From positions 62,001 through 126,000 of the forward strand of contig NZ_RQUX01000001.1 of assembly GCF_003992115.1 (NCBI RefSeq): 64,000 bases of DNA, read 5' to 3'. Source of the DNA: Veillonella ratti. Lineage in GTDB: Bacteria > Bacillota > Negativicutes > Veillonellales > Veillonellaceae. The notes beneath the pieces were generated by a model. That model made no database searches and was not told the DNA's origin. It was given only the letters and a program-made list of their open reading frames with translations. Below, piece by piece: positions 32,912-42,145 of this stretch (position 1 is the first letter of the stretch; every line of letters begins with the position of its first letter). Made by a program: the position numbers and the translations under genes.

Positions 32912-35900
32912 CTATTTATTAGCCAACTGGCGCATAATTTCCTGTACTTGTGTACGTAATTCCGCATTTTCCTGAGCCTGTTGTTGAACCTGAGCTCGTA
33001 ATTCTTCAATCGTAGAATTTTGGTTTGCTAATTGCTTTGACTGTTCAGATACAACTTCAGCTAAGGCAGATTTCGAGTAATTCGAATACTCATTGCTGCT
33101 ACCGAACTTAACACTGACGCCGGCGTTAAACATGTTTTCACCACCGCCCATACTGGTGCCGATGGAGAATAACAAGTCATTCGTTGGACGATAGAACGCA
33201 CCGATAGCTACGGCATTAGCCGATTTGTAGTTACCGTAACTGGCAGCAAAATCCCATTTAGCAGTCGGATCATAATCTTGCGGATGCAAAGCGGCTAACG
33301 CGGCGGCACCGGCACCGACACGATTAATGCGTGAATCCAACTTGTTAACCTGGCTGTTCAAGTTAATAACATTGCTATTAATATTGGCGATACTATCCGT
33401 GTTTGTTTTAACCTGGCTATCTAAAACGGATAAGTTTTCAGCAGCAGAATTGGCCTGTTTGATGTAGGCACCATCTTTAGCAACCCGTGTTTCATTATAT
33501 ACCGTATCACCAGTAACAATACCCATATTACCGGATTCAATCTTACCATCGGTTACAACGCTGAGTGAGTATTCTGTACCGCCAACATCATTGGCTTTAG
33601 TGGTGAAGTCAATATGCCCGCCTTCGGCTTTCGCAATGGTATTCTTCGTATCAATAGCAGAACCGATTTGATCTAACTCAACACTACCGGATACCTTATT
33701 ACCAGCTGTATCTTCGATTTCTAGTTTCAACTTATTGCCGTCAAGGCTGAGGGCGCGGTCAGAATCCTTAAGTGTCGTATCTTTAGCGGTAATCTTGTAA
33801 CTATTTTCAGTAGATCCTTTTGCAACAGTAATATTGTCGCCCGCTTCAATAATCGTCTTACCTTCCTTCACAGCATCTGAAATAGACTGTTGAACTTGTT
33901 TAAGTTGAGCCACGTTAACGGCATCCGTATCAGCAGAGCCGGCTGCTACATTGGTAATCTGACGAGTCGCTTGTCCGGTAATACCATTACCATAATCGAT
34001 GGTTCCACCAATTGATACAGCCCCAAGAACAGATTTCCAAGCAGCTGCATTACTTGTAGAGTCTTTTTTCGTCAATGGATCATAACCGAAGACACTACCT
34101 ACTCTATCAGCTACGCTAAATGAACCTAAGGCAACGCTGTGATTAGCTTTTGCCGTAGCACCATAACCACCAATAGCCACAGATTGAGAAGCCTCAGCCG
34201 TTGCAAAAGCACCTACGGCCAAAGAATAGGCTGCCTTAGCTTGGGCAACATTACCAAATGCCGTGGCACGCTCGCCGGTAGCAATACTGTAACTGCCCAC
34301 TGCCGTCGCACTCTTACCCGTAACTTCACTATAACTACCTATAGCCGTAGCCCAACCGCCATCAACAGTTGTAGCTGTGCCCATAGCAATGGAACTCTCA
34401 CCCTTAACAGTAGTCGTTTTTTCTTCATCACGATTATTATTGCCAATCGCAATAGCCCAATCGCCATCAACCTTAGCAGAATTACCCACCGCTAAGCCCA
34501 TTTCACCTTTTACCGTCAAATAGTTGCCTAAAGCCACGCGCAACTGACCGCCTTCCAGCATACTGCCTTGAATCTTATTCCCATGACCAAAGGAGGTGCC
34601 TAGTGTCTGCACTTCAGAGCTGGTACCAACGGCAATACTGCCACCACTTACCGTATTCAATAAACCTACCGCAACGTTCTGATCGGATCCATAGTCATTC
34701 TTGGTATACGTCCAACTATTACCATTTTGAACTGCCGTATAACCAACTAAGTTGCCTACCCCGAGAACAGTATTCTGCTCACCAAATACTTTAGTCGTTT
34801 TATAATCGCCATTTTCGTAATCTGTAGCAAAAACAGCGTTATGTGTGCCGTCAACATCAATATTCTGACCTACAACAATACTGCTATTAAAAATATTTTT
34901 ATCTCCTACAACACTAACACCATTGCCTAAAACAACACTGTTATTACCACTCGACTTGGAAGAAATTCCGATAACGATACTATCTGTACCGCTAGCTCCG
35001 TCGTTTAAGTAATTGGTGCCGGCCCCTGTTTGAGAACTCTTCGTCGAGAAATAATGAACAGAATTAGCATCAAGCTGTGTCTGAACTTTCTTCAACTGAG
35101 CTACATTGACCGCATCCGTATCAGCAAAACCGGCAGCTACGTTAGTAATTTGACGAGTATAACTACTCGTACCGCCACCGACGGATACGGCTGCCCGAGT
35201 GGCCTTCCAAGTACTTGTCGTGTCCGTTGAACCACCTTTCGTGGTTGGATCATAACCGGCTATACCGGCTGCAGTATCAGCTACCGAATCAGCTCCCAAG
35301 GCAACGCCTTTTGCTTCGGAAGCCTTCGTATTGGTACCGATAGCTGTTGCATTCTCCCCTGTTACCACACTTTTATACCCTAGGGCAAGGGCATTTTCAG
35401 CTGTAGCTTGAGCTAGAGAGCCGATAGCTATCGCATTTTTCCCGCTAACTATCGTTCTGTTCCATCCAATTGGATCGTTAGCGCCAATACCAATACCACC
35501 CCAGGCATTCACATTGACGCCATTACCGATAGCCACGGCTTTGTCACCTTTAGCCGTTATATAGTTACCTACAGCAACGCGCCAGTCTCCACCGGTATAC
35601 CGATCTCCTAAAATATTATTTCCATGACCAATAGACGTGCCTAACGCTTGTACCACAGAATTGGTACCGATGACAACGCTGCCGCCACTCACGGTATTCG
35701 TTAACCCGACCGCCACATTCTGATCACTGCCGGAGTTATTCTTTGTATAATCCCAACTATTGCCATTTCGTACTGCCGTATAACCGACTAAGTTGCCCAC
35801 ACCGAGAACGGTATTCTGCTCACCGTATACTTTAGTCAATTTATTGTCACCGTTATTGTAGTCAGTTGCAAACACAGCATTATGGGTACCGTCCACTTCG

Positions 35901-36307
35901 ATACTATGACCGACAACGATGCTATTGTTTCTGCCATTTTTAACGCCCGTAACGGTCGTGTTATTCCCTAAAACAACACTGTTATTACCGTCTGACTTGG
36001 AAGAAATACCGATAACAATGCTGTCTTTACCGGTAGCACCATCATTTGCGTAGTTCGTGCCGGCAGAAGTTTGAGCGCTCTTCGTTGAGAAATAGTGAAT
36101 GGAATTTTCATCAACCTTCGTCGCAATACTCTTTAATTGAGCCACGTTAACCGCGTCTGTATCTTCTGTCCCAGCCGCTACGTTAGTAATCTGACGAGTT
36201 AGACCTGTTTCACTATCACCGACGGAAACAGCCGCCGCACCGGACTGCCAAGCGGACGTAATCCGAGTTTTTTCCGATACAGCTGCCGTAAGCTTTATTG
36301 GCATCAT
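32912..36307 (-). CDS. Trimeric autotransporter adhesin, C-terminal part (separated from its N-terminus by a frameshift)
   Basis: The larger part of a YadA-type surface adhesin. In-frame sequence runs from about 36270 to 32912. It contains YadA head repeats (AIG-x-x-S-x-A-x-G), three neck motifs of the form TRQITNVAAG-x-x-DTDAVNVAQL, and two long near-duplicate blocks beginning NSIHYFSTKS and NSVHYFSTKS. A short stalk leads to the YadA anchor (RVGAGAAALAALHPQDY ... FNAGVSVKF). Unusually, about 65 residues follow the barrel, ending in a Gln/Glu-rich coiled coil (LRAQVQQQAQENAELRTQVQ) that would lie in the periplasm. This half has no signal peptide and needs the upstream part to be exported. 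Likely role: adhesion or coaggregation, as for Veillonella Hag proteins. Confidence 0.8.
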   Translation of the reverse strand: MMPIKLTAAVSEKTRITSAWQSGAAAVSVGDSETGLTRQITNVAAGTEDTDAVNVAQLKSIATKVDENSIHYFSTKSAQTSAGTNYANDGATGKDSIVIGISSKSDGNNSVVLGNNTTVTGVKNGRNNSIVVGHSIEVDGTHNAVFATDYNNGDNKLTKVYGEQNTVLGVGNLVGYTAVRNGNSWDYTKNNSGSDQNVAVGLTNTVSGGSVVIGTNSVVQALGTSIGHGNNILGDRYTGGDWRVAVGNYITAKGDKAVAIGNGVNVNAWGGIGIGANDPIGWNRTIVSGKNAIAIGSLAQATAENALALGYKSVVTGENATAIGTNTKASEAKGVALGADSVADTAAGIAGYDPTTKGGSTDTTSTWKATRAAVSVGGGTSSYTRQITNVAAGFADTDAVNVAQLKKVQTQLDANSVHYFSTKSSQTGAGTNYLNDGASGTDSIVIGISSKSSGNNSVVLGNGVSVVGDKNIFNSSIVVGQNIDVDGTHNAVFATDYENGDYKTTKVFGEQNTVLGVGNLVGYTAVQNGNSWTYTKNDYGSDQNVAVGLLNTVSGGSIAVGTSSEVQTLGTSFGHGNKIQGSMLEGGQLRVALGNYLTVKGEMGLAVGNSAKVDGDWAIAIGNNNRDEEKTTTVKGESSIAMGTATTVDGGWATAIGSYSEVTGKSATAVGSYSIATGERATAFGNVAQAKAAYSLAVGAFATAEASQSVAIGGYGATAKANHSVALGSFSVADRVGSVFGYDPLTKKDSTSNAAAWKSVLGAVSIGGTIDYGNGITGQATRQITNVAAGSADTDAVNVAQLKQVQQSISDAVKEGKTIIEAGDNITVAKGSTENSYKITAKDTTLKDSDRALSLDGNKLKLEIEDTAGNKVSGSVELDQIGSAIDTKNTIAKAEGGHIDFTTKANDVGGTEYSLSVVTDGKIESGNMGIVTGDTVYNETRVAKDGAYIKQANSAAENLSVLDSQVKTNTDSIANINSNVINLNSQVNKLDSRINRVGAGAAALAALHPQDYDPTAKWDFAASYGNYKSANAVAIGAFYRPTNDLLFSIGTSMGGGENMFNAGVSVKFGSSNEYSNYSKSALAEVVSEQSKQLANQNSTIEELRAQVQQQAQENAELRTQVQEIMRQLANK

Positions 36308-38255
36308 TCATGGCTGTTTCGGACGTATTCATAGCCTCTCTCGCCCCATCATTTGCAGTCTTAGCCGCATCCATCTGCTCTTTAATTTTTCGTCCTTGAT
36401 CCGAATCATGGTCAATGCTGTTATAAGCATGTACAGCTTGAACATAATCAGCATTCTTAGCCAGATAATCGGAAACCTTAGTTTCATAATCAGCTTTTGC
36501 TGTCGAAAGAGCTGTTTCCAAATCAGGTATACTGTTATTTAGCTCAGCTAATCTATCCGCCTTGCCAACATAGGCAACAATAGCCGCTTCATTTTCAAAA
36601 ACTTTGCCAGTAACCGGACTATACCCCAAAGCCCCTTTATCGACTGAAGCTACTGAATTACTGCCGATAGCCACGCCGCCATCATGCTGCACGTCTGTAT
36701 TATAGCCAAGCATAACGGCGTTGCTGATATTTTCCGTATGTTCACGTATCGGTTTTTGCACCTTTACCGCATAGTGCAACGTATCTCCTACCCAATATTT
36801 ATCAGGGGTTGTATGATCATAGCTCTGAGGAGTATAAGTCTGTTCTTCGTAGCCATCTTTAGTTCTCATCGCCCCAAGAATAACATTGTTATTACCTCCG
36901 GACAAGATATGATAATCACCAATAACAACATCTCTTGTAGCATCACTTAGCTTATTGCCGGTCCCCATAACAGACACGTTATTGACATTCGTTGCCTTAT
37001 TTAGATAGCCGGTAACCATATTATAGTCACTGACTGCACTTTCCGTACCATTCAAAACGTTACCTGTCCCAAAGATGGCTGAACGTCTTGCATAATCCGA
37101 TACGTTACCGTTCCCCATGGCAAACACGGAGCCACCGTTAAGAACAGCAAAATCACCCATGATTTCAGATAGATGATCTGTATAACCGAAATCATCAGGC
37201 GTATGGAAATAGACTTCGCCCCAACGACCGGAAAGGAATCCACCTTCAATTCCTTCGTTTACATTACCGAAAGCATTTGTTATACGGTTACCGGTACCGA
37301 AAACCATAGAAGTCAGTGAGGAATCAACCTTATTGAGCATCCCATAAGCACCTGTTGCAATAGAGCCGCCGGGCCCCTTTTCACTTTCGCTTTCATAACT
37401 AAGTTTATTATCGATACCATAAACAGAACCATAGATATTTGTATCTTTGACAGTTGAACGAACTCCCACGGCTGTACTTGTTATTCCCAAGTTCTGTGTT
37501 CTTTGACCTACTGCCGTACTACCATCGCCGGCTATGGTATGATAACCGACGACAACTACATTTCTATTTCCCTCACCGATAGTATTTTTTTCTTCCGGCG
37601 ATAAAGAACCGATAATAACAGAATCTTTAATGTTATTACCTTTTTGATTATCACCGATAATAATACCTGCATTCGCACCTCTAATCGCATTATTATTACC
37701 GATAACCGTTAAAGCATCCCATTCATTACGATATGTATCATTACCGGTAAGGACATTACCGCGACCAATGGTTAAATCGGAAATATTAGGTTCACGACCT
37801 TCAGGGTGACCATAGTCGGTAACCGTACCAACATCTCGACCGATTATTTTATTATTATCACCGATAACATTTTGTTTACGACTGCCTCGTACTTCGTTGT
37901 TATTACCCAAAATACGAGTATCAACGCTGGCTTCATATCTTGTTCCACCCTGCCATGGGTAGCTCTTGGTGACCTTATTATCATTACCTACAATATTAAC
38001 GCCATTGGTGTCTTCAACCGTATTAGTATCCCCAATAACATTGGCATCTTCACTGCCGGTCACCTTGTTTTCCGTCCCCACGACACGAGCCGTTTTGTCA
38101 TCAGTTACGGTATTCGTCGTCCCCGTAGCGATACCACTGTCTACAACGATATTATCTGCCGCCAAAACTTGCCCGCCTAATAACAAACTCAATAATACGG
38201 CACTGCTCAAAGAAGCCTTAACCATACGTCGACGATTTTGATGTTTTGTTTCCAT
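36216..38255 (-). CDS. Trimeric autotransporter adhesin, N-terminal part (frameshifted)
   Basis: N-terminal portion of the same adhesin, starting at the ATG behind AGAGGAG. A basic segment (KHQNRRRMVKAS) and hydrophobic core ending QVLA-ADN form the signal peptide. Head repeats rich in Asn, Gly and Thr follow (VIGDTNTVEDTNGVNIVGNDN), then a coiled-coil stretch (about residues 580-660). The frame is lost after an A6 run at 36268-36273: removing one A would join it to the downstream part (ATC GGA AAA ACT CGG ATT). The joined protein would be near 1,790 residues. The break may be a sequencing error, a true pseudogene or a phase-variable state; it cannot be decided here. Confidence 0.75.
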   Translation of the reverse strand: METKHQNRRRMVKASLSSAVLLSLLLGGQVLAADNIVVDSGIATGTTNTVTDDKTARVVGTENKVTGSEDANVIGDTNTVEDTNGVNIVGNDNKVTKSYPWQGGTRYEASVDTRILGNNNEVRGSRKQNVIGDNNKIIGRDVGTVTDYGHPEGREPNISDLTIGRGNVLTGNDTYRNEWDALTVIGNNNAIRGANAGIIIGDNQKGNNIKDSVIIGSLSPEEKNTIGEGNRNVVVVGYHTIAGDGSTAVGQRTQNLGITSTAVGVRSTVKDTNIYGSVYGIDNKLSYESESEKGPGGSIATGAYGMLNKVDSSLTSMVFGTGNRITNAFGNVNEGIEGGFLSGRWGEVYFHTPDDFGYTDHLSEIMGDFAVLNGGSVFAMGNGNVSDYARRSAIFGTGNVLNGTESAVSDYNMVTGYLNKATNVNNVSVMGTGNKLSDATRDVVIGDYHILSGGNNNVILGAMRTKDGYEEQTYTPQSYDHTTPDKYWVGDTLHYAVKVQKPIREHTENISNAVMLGYNTDVQHDGGVAIGSNSVASVDKGALGYSPVTGKVFENEAAIVAYVGKADRLAELNNSIPDLETALSTAKADYETKVSDYLAKNADYVQAVHAYNSIDHDSDQGRKIKEQMDAAKTANDGAREAMNTSETAMNDANKAYGSCIGKNSDYVRLAVRCGGCFRR

Positions 38256-38355
38256 CCTAAAACTCCTCTCATACCCTATACCATATAACACTTTTACCAT
38301 GTGATGAACTCAATTTATACCCCTTTTAAATTCATCAAATGTTCACTATAATTAA

Positions 38356-38384
38356 ATGCTAGCACTTTTATCATGTAGGGTCAA
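38356..38384 (-). promoter_or_regulatory. Promoter of the autotransporter gene
   Basis: On the minus strand TTGACC (38379-38384) and TAGCAT (38356-38361) are 17 bases apart, about 100 bases before the start codon. Confidence 0.6.
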
Positions 38385-38415
38385 TGTGACTATCAGTTCA
38401 CATTTATCACATTTA
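38383..38415. promoter_or_regulatory. Palindrome plus direct repeat at the autotransporter promoter
   Basis: AATGTGA-N8-TCACATT (38383-38404) touches the -35 box, and TCACATTTA occurs twice in tandem (38398-38406, 38407-38415). The half-site TGTGA resembles CRP-family sites, but the 8-base centre is two longer than the Escherichia coli consensus. The rest of 38256-38680 contains no gene I can support. Confidence 0.5.
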
Positions 38416-38581
38416 CCAAAAATGCAATCAATATAACATAGTTTTCTTTGATAAAACAAGCTATGCCAGTTCATTTAACCCTTATACGCTCAACAAATTC
38501 ATACTATAACTATCTCCCTACAATCATCAAATTTTTATGATAATCCATTGATAAAATTTTAGTAAGTATCTTATTTTCCAA

Positions 38582-38628
38582 CAAAAAAAGAACCGTCCAA
38601 AGCAATTAAACTTGCCTTGTAACGGTTC
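38582..38628 (-). terminator. Terminator after the TauE-family gene
   Basis: Arms GAACCGT/ACGGTTC with an inner, one-mismatch stem CAAAGCAA/TTGCCTTG end in TTTTTTTG on the minus strand, about 53 bases after the stop codon. Confidence 0.85.
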
Positions 38629-38680
38629 CCATCTTAGATGTCATCAATATTCAATTGTAATTCACTAATGGCCGAGCATC

Positions 38681-39496
38681 TTACCACAACATGCCCGACG
38701 ACCAAATCAACCGCAGTGCCAAAATCCCTACTCCTATAGAGAACACCATAAGTATACTGGTAGCTTTAAGACGTTTAGCAATGGCCGCACCAAGCTGAGC
38801 TCCAATGACAGCCCCGATACCGCAGGCAATGGCGATATTCCATTGAATATGGCCCAAGGAATAATGGGTGATTACACCTGTAATCGTGGATAAGAATAAT
38901 ATAAACTGGCTCGTTGCCGTTGCCACATGTGTCGGGAAACCCAAGATATACACGAGCGCCGCCACGTGAATAAGGCCGCCGCCGATGCCGAAAACACTGG
39001 AAATAAAGCCGACTACCACGCTGATTAAACAACCGATAGTTTTACTATAGGTCAACTCATGGAGCTGCAAAGACTCTTCCTTACGTTGCCCTTTAGTCCA
39101 GTTTTTATAGCCGATAAAGGTCGACATGCAGAGTAGGAACAAACCGAACCAGAATTTCAGCATGGATATGTCGAAGCCTTCCGACGCGACGGCGCCAAGG
39201 TAGGATCCGGGAATCGTAGCCAGCGTAAACCAGATTGCCGCACTGTAGAGTATTTTTTTCTGCTTAATAAACGCGGTCGAAGCGGACATAGCATTGAACA
39301 TAACAATGGTGAGCGATGTACCGACTACCATGGCCGGCGACCAGTCGGTAAATAGGTATAAGAATACCGGCACGAAGATTAAGCCACCCCCGGCGCCTAT
39401 GAGCGTCCCGAAGGCTCCTACGCCAATCCCAAGCACAATAAATCCCAAAAGCACACCCCACGACATACCTAATATTAATCCTGTTGCCCCATCCAT
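38681..39496 (-). CDS. TauE/SafE family permease (sulfite exporter family)
   Basis: A 271-residue membrane protein with about eight hydrophobic segments arranged as two similar halves. Both halves show the family pattern of small residues and Gly-Gly-Gly: GTLIGAGGGLIFVP near the N-terminus and SSVFGIGGGLIHVAAL in the second half. The start chosen is ATG at 39496, with GAGGT upstream; a TTG ten codons earlier is possible. Family members export or import sulfite, sulfoacetate and other organic anions, so the substrate cannot be named. It is a single-gene unit with its own terminator. Confidence 0.85.
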   Translation of the reverse strand: MDGATGLILGMSWGVLLGFIVLGIGVGAFGTLIGAGGGLIFVPVFLYLFTDWSPAMVVGTSLTIVMFNAMSASTAFIKQKKILYSAAIWFTLATIPGSYLGAVASEGFDISMLKFWFGLFLLCMSTFIGYKNWTKGQRKEESLQLHELTYSKTIGCLISVVVGFISSVFGIGGGLIHVAALVYILGFPTHVATATSQFILFLSTITGVITHYSLGHIQWNIAIACGIGAVIGAQLGAAIAKRLKATSILMVFSIGVGILALRLIWSSGMLW

Positions 39497-39625
39497 AGCC
39501 GACTCAACCTCATTTCTCTTTTTCAAAACACCGATTTAAAATAGCGTAACTGCTCTTAATACTGCAAACTCGCCACGTATTTGATTATATCCATATTTTT
39601 ATTCAGTATATCGCAAAATAAACAG

Positions 39626-39697
39626 AAACGCCATCACTTCCTGGTTATAGCTGTTCGTGATTCAGCTACAATCCCGCAAATGATGGCGTTTTTGTTT
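39626..39697 (-). terminator. Branched hairpin after lrgB (probable terminator)
   Basis: Outer arms AAACGCCATCA/TGATGGCGTTT enclose an inner AGCTG/CAGCT stem. The T run is good on the plus strand and interrupted on the minus strand, so direction is less certain. The rest of 39497-39797 holds only a GT-rich low-complexity stretch. Confidence 0.5.
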
Positions 39698-39797
39698 ACG
39701 TAAGTTTGTGTAAGTGTGTGTAAATACGTATATAGTTAACTGATTGTTCGTGTCAATCAAGGAACTACCTTAAATCGGTATATTTAGTTGTTTTTGC

Positions 39798-40517
39798 CTA
39801 TAAAACGGCGGATACGGCCGTTACGATAGGTGCAATTACGGTCGTCATAATTCCCATAAAAATCATAGCCAAAGAGGCAATGGCGCCCGTTTTAGGACCG
39901 TCTTCATACGCTTTGGCAGTGCCGGTACCATGAGCCGAAATGCCGTAAAGCATACCTTTTAACAAACGGTTATGAATATGAGCCCGTTTAATCATCATGG
40001 TGGTCATAATCATGCCGATAAGGCCGGTTGCAATTACGAGAATGGCCGTAATCGTAGGATCGCCGCCCATTGTATCAGACGCAGCTAAGGCTAGCGGCGT
40101 CGTTACGGAACGCGGTGCAATGCTGTGAACGAGTTCAGGGCTAAGTCCGATAAGTTCGGCGAGTCCCATAGAACCCAAGAACGCCACCGAACAACCCATG
40201 CCGATAACAACCAAGAGCGGAATAAAATATTCTTTTACTACGCCACGGAATTTATACAAAGGCACCGCAAAGGCCACGGTGGCCGGTTGCAACATCATCG
40301 TGATGTACTGACTGCCTTCCTGATATACATCGTACGGAATGTTCATAGTTACGAGAAATAAACCGATAACTACCGGCACGCCCAATAAAGGCGTAAAATA
40401 GAGTTTTTTGCCGGAACGTTCATACAATTTTTTAAAAAGAAAATACAAAACTACAGTGCCCACTAACGATTCGATGATATGAATACTAATCATCTGAAAC
40501 GGTGAATAATTTACCAT
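39798..40517 (-). CDS. lrgB: LrgB/CidB family membrane protein
   Basis: A 239-residue LrgB-family protein with several hydrophobic segments; conserved patches are APRSVTTPLAL and GISAHGTGTAKAYEDGP. LrgAB systems were first tied to murein hydrolase control and cell death; in Bacillus and Streptococcus they transport pyruvate, and in plants PLGG1 carries glycolate. A three-carbon acid role would fit a lactate/pyruvate metaboliser, but that is inference. Its start overlaps lrgA by seven bases. Confidence 0.92.
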   Translation of the reverse strand: MVNYSPFQMISIHIIESLVGTVVLYFLFKKLYERSGKKLYFTPLLGVPVVIGLFLVTMNIPYDVYQEGSQYITMMLQPATVAFAVPLYKFRGVVKEYFIPLLVVIGMGCSVAFLGSMGLAELIGLSPELVHSIAPRSVTTPLALAASDTMGGDPTITAILVIATGLIGMIMTTMMIKRAHIHNRLLKGMLYGISAHGTGTAKAYEDGPKTGAIASLAMIFMGIMTTVIAPIVTAVSAVL

Positions 40518-40894
40518 AATTTGTACCCCTTTCTACGTAATTTCATAACACTCAAGGTAATAACCGTAACGGAAATCAAGAGTGTTACAATACTCGTTAC
40601 GATAACGCCCAAGAGCATAGCCCCCGTACTGCCGAATAATTGTGTATATTGAATAACCCCTATAGCGGACGGAATGAAGAACAGTAAGAGTTCCCCGATT
40701 AAAACGGCCGCCCCTTGTTCCACCCAGTTAAGCTTGATAATGCCTGAGCAGAGCAACAAAAATAACAAAATCATGCCCACCAAAGTCCCCGGTAATGGCA
40801 GGTGCAACCATTCTTTTAGGTAGCCCCCTAACACTCCTATAAAGGCGAGCAATAGAATCTGACCTACTACAATCGCCACACGTTTCATCCTCAA
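40511..40894 (-). CDS. lrgA: LrgA/CidA family holin-like protein
   Basis: A 127-residue protein with four predicted helices; GGYLKEWLHLPLPGTLVGMI is the conserved core of the CidA/LrgA family. It pairs with LrgB. The divergent LysR-type regulator at 41116 is arranged as CidR is next to cid genes, suggesting that it controls this pair. A ribosome binding site TAGGAGG lies just ahead of the start. Confidence 0.92.
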   Translation of the reverse strand: MRMKRVAIVVGQILLLAFIGVLGGYLKEWLHLPLPGTLVGMILLFLLLCSGIIKLNWVEQGAAVLIGELLLFFIPSAIGVIQYTQLFGSTGAMLLGVIVTSIVTLLISVTVITLSVMKLRRKGYKLW

Positions 40895-40984
40895 ACGCCT
40901 CCTACATATCGACTAATTTTTATTTTGCAATATATTATGTCTTCATTCAATAAACGAATGTTGTATTTATTGTGTACTCGCATA

Positions 40985-41002
40985 GGGATTTTTCGATATC
41001 CC
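40985..41002. promoter_or_regulatory. Candidate LysR operator between lrgA and the regulator gene
   Basis: GGGAT-N8-ATCCC lies in the divergent intergenic region, about 90 bases from lrgA and 115 from the regulator. The dyad length fits a LysR-type box. Confidence 0.4.
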
Positions 41003-41115
41003 CGCTGTCATGACTTATTGTATCTCATTTTTTCTTAAAAAAATAATATTTTTTCCCTATACGGCCGTATTCTTTTTAGCTATAATAGATGTAGATTATA
41101 TTGCAGGAGGATTAT

Positions 41116-42066
41116 ATGGACATTACCCATTTAAAATATTTTGTCGAAGTAGCTCGCCAGAAGAGTTTTACGAAGGCAGCCCAAACTTTACATGTAAGCC
41201 AGCCGTCGTTAAGTAAAGCGGTACGTCTGTTGGAAGGAGAATGGAACAAGCAATTATTCCGCCGTCGCGGGCATCGCATCGAGCTCACCAATGAAGCGTG
41301 CGCCGTATTGCCGCAGATTGAAGCCTTAGTGAGGCAATTTGAAGTGCTTGAACACCAGATGCACCACACGAATGATACGGAATCGGGCGAATTGAGCCTC
41401 GGTATCCCTCCGATGATCGGTTCTTCCTTCTTATCCCCGATTATTCGCGATTTCATGGCCGCCTATCCGCAAATTTCTTTAAAGGTAAGCGAACACGGTT
41501 CACCGCAAATCGCCCAGCTTGTACAGGACAATCAGTTGCAGGTAGGTTTCGTAACACTCCCCGTATCAGACTTTACCAATCCGGATACGCAGACCTATAT
41601 TTTTAATCATCAACCATTATATTATGTGATGCAGCCCGATTCGCCGTTTGCCAATTACGAGTCCATTACACTCCACGAAATTCGTAAGGAGCCGCTCGTA
41701 TTCTTCCATCCGTCTTTTTCCTTATACGATATTATTCTCGGTCGTTTCCAGGAAATCGGTGTAGTACCGCAAATCGTAGCGCAAAGCAACAACTGGGACT
41801 TCATTACGGAGCTTGTAAAAAGCGGTCTCGGCACGGCCATTTTACCGCAGACAATCTGCGAACGTCTTAATAAGGAGCAGTTAGTTTCGATTCCTATCGA
41901 GCCCCGCATCAATTGGGTGCTCGGCATGATTTGGAACGAACAATCCATGATTGTACCGGCCATTCGCCTGTGGGTTAACTACTTCCGCTCCCACGTAGTG
42001 GAGGAACGCCTGGTTCACGGCGAAGATCCGGGACCTGCACCTACTATTTTCGGCGATTCTAAATAA
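41116..42066 (+). CDS. LysR-family transcriptional regulator (CidR-like)
   Basis: A 316-residue regulator beginning at the ATG behind GCAGGAGG. The winged helix-turn-helix is at the N-terminus (KSFTKAAQTLHVSQPSLSKAVRLLE), followed by a substrate-binding co-inducer domain (about 90-300). It is divergent from lrgAB and probably regulates it in response to a small carboxylate; Bacillus and Staphylococcus CidR respond to acetate or pyruvate metabolism. A TATAAT at 41081-41086 is its likely -10 box. A terminator follows 11 bases after the stop. Confidence 0.9.
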   Translation: MDITHLKYFVEVARQKSFTKAAQTLHVSQPSLSKAVRLLEGEWNKQLFRRRGHRIELTNEACAVLPQIEALVRQFEVLEHQMHHTNDTESGELSLGIPPMIGSSFLSPIIRDFMAAYPQISLKVSEHGSPQIAQLVQDNQLQVGFVTLPVSDFTNPDTQTYIFNHQPLYYVMQPDSPFANYESITLHEIRKEPLVFFHPSFSLYDIILGRFQEIGVVPQIVAQSNNWDFITELVKSGLGTAILPQTICERLNKEQLVSIPIEPRINWVLGMIWNEQSMIVPAIRLWVNYFRSHVVEERLVHGEDPGPAPTIFGDSK

Positions 42067-42077
42067 TCACATAAAAC

Positions 42078-42113
42078 AAGCCCCTTGCAGCAATCGCTGT
42101 AAGGGGCTATTTT
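42078..42113. terminator. Bidirectional terminator between lysR and the helical repeat gene
   Basis: A 12-bp stem GCCCCTTGCAGC/GCTGTAAGGGGC with loop AATC lies between convergent genes and is followed by a T-rich stretch. It also ends the minus-strand transcript that carries the Cys-rich extension at 42146-42316. Confidence 0.85.
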
Positions 42114-42145
42114 CATTCACTATGCGAAACTATGCAGGTAATCAA

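Noticed and set aside
36262-36280. -1 programmed frameshift heptamer (A-AAA-AAC) at the adhesin break
   Set aside because: The heptamer is in the right phase for a -1 shift, but the downstream adhesin frame needs +1 (equivalent to losing one A). A -1 shift would not reach it.
33000-38000. CRISPR-like repeats
   Set aside because: The periodic sequence is coding repeat of the adhesin head and neck, with no constant repeat-spacer pattern. No CRISPR array or cas gene is in the window.
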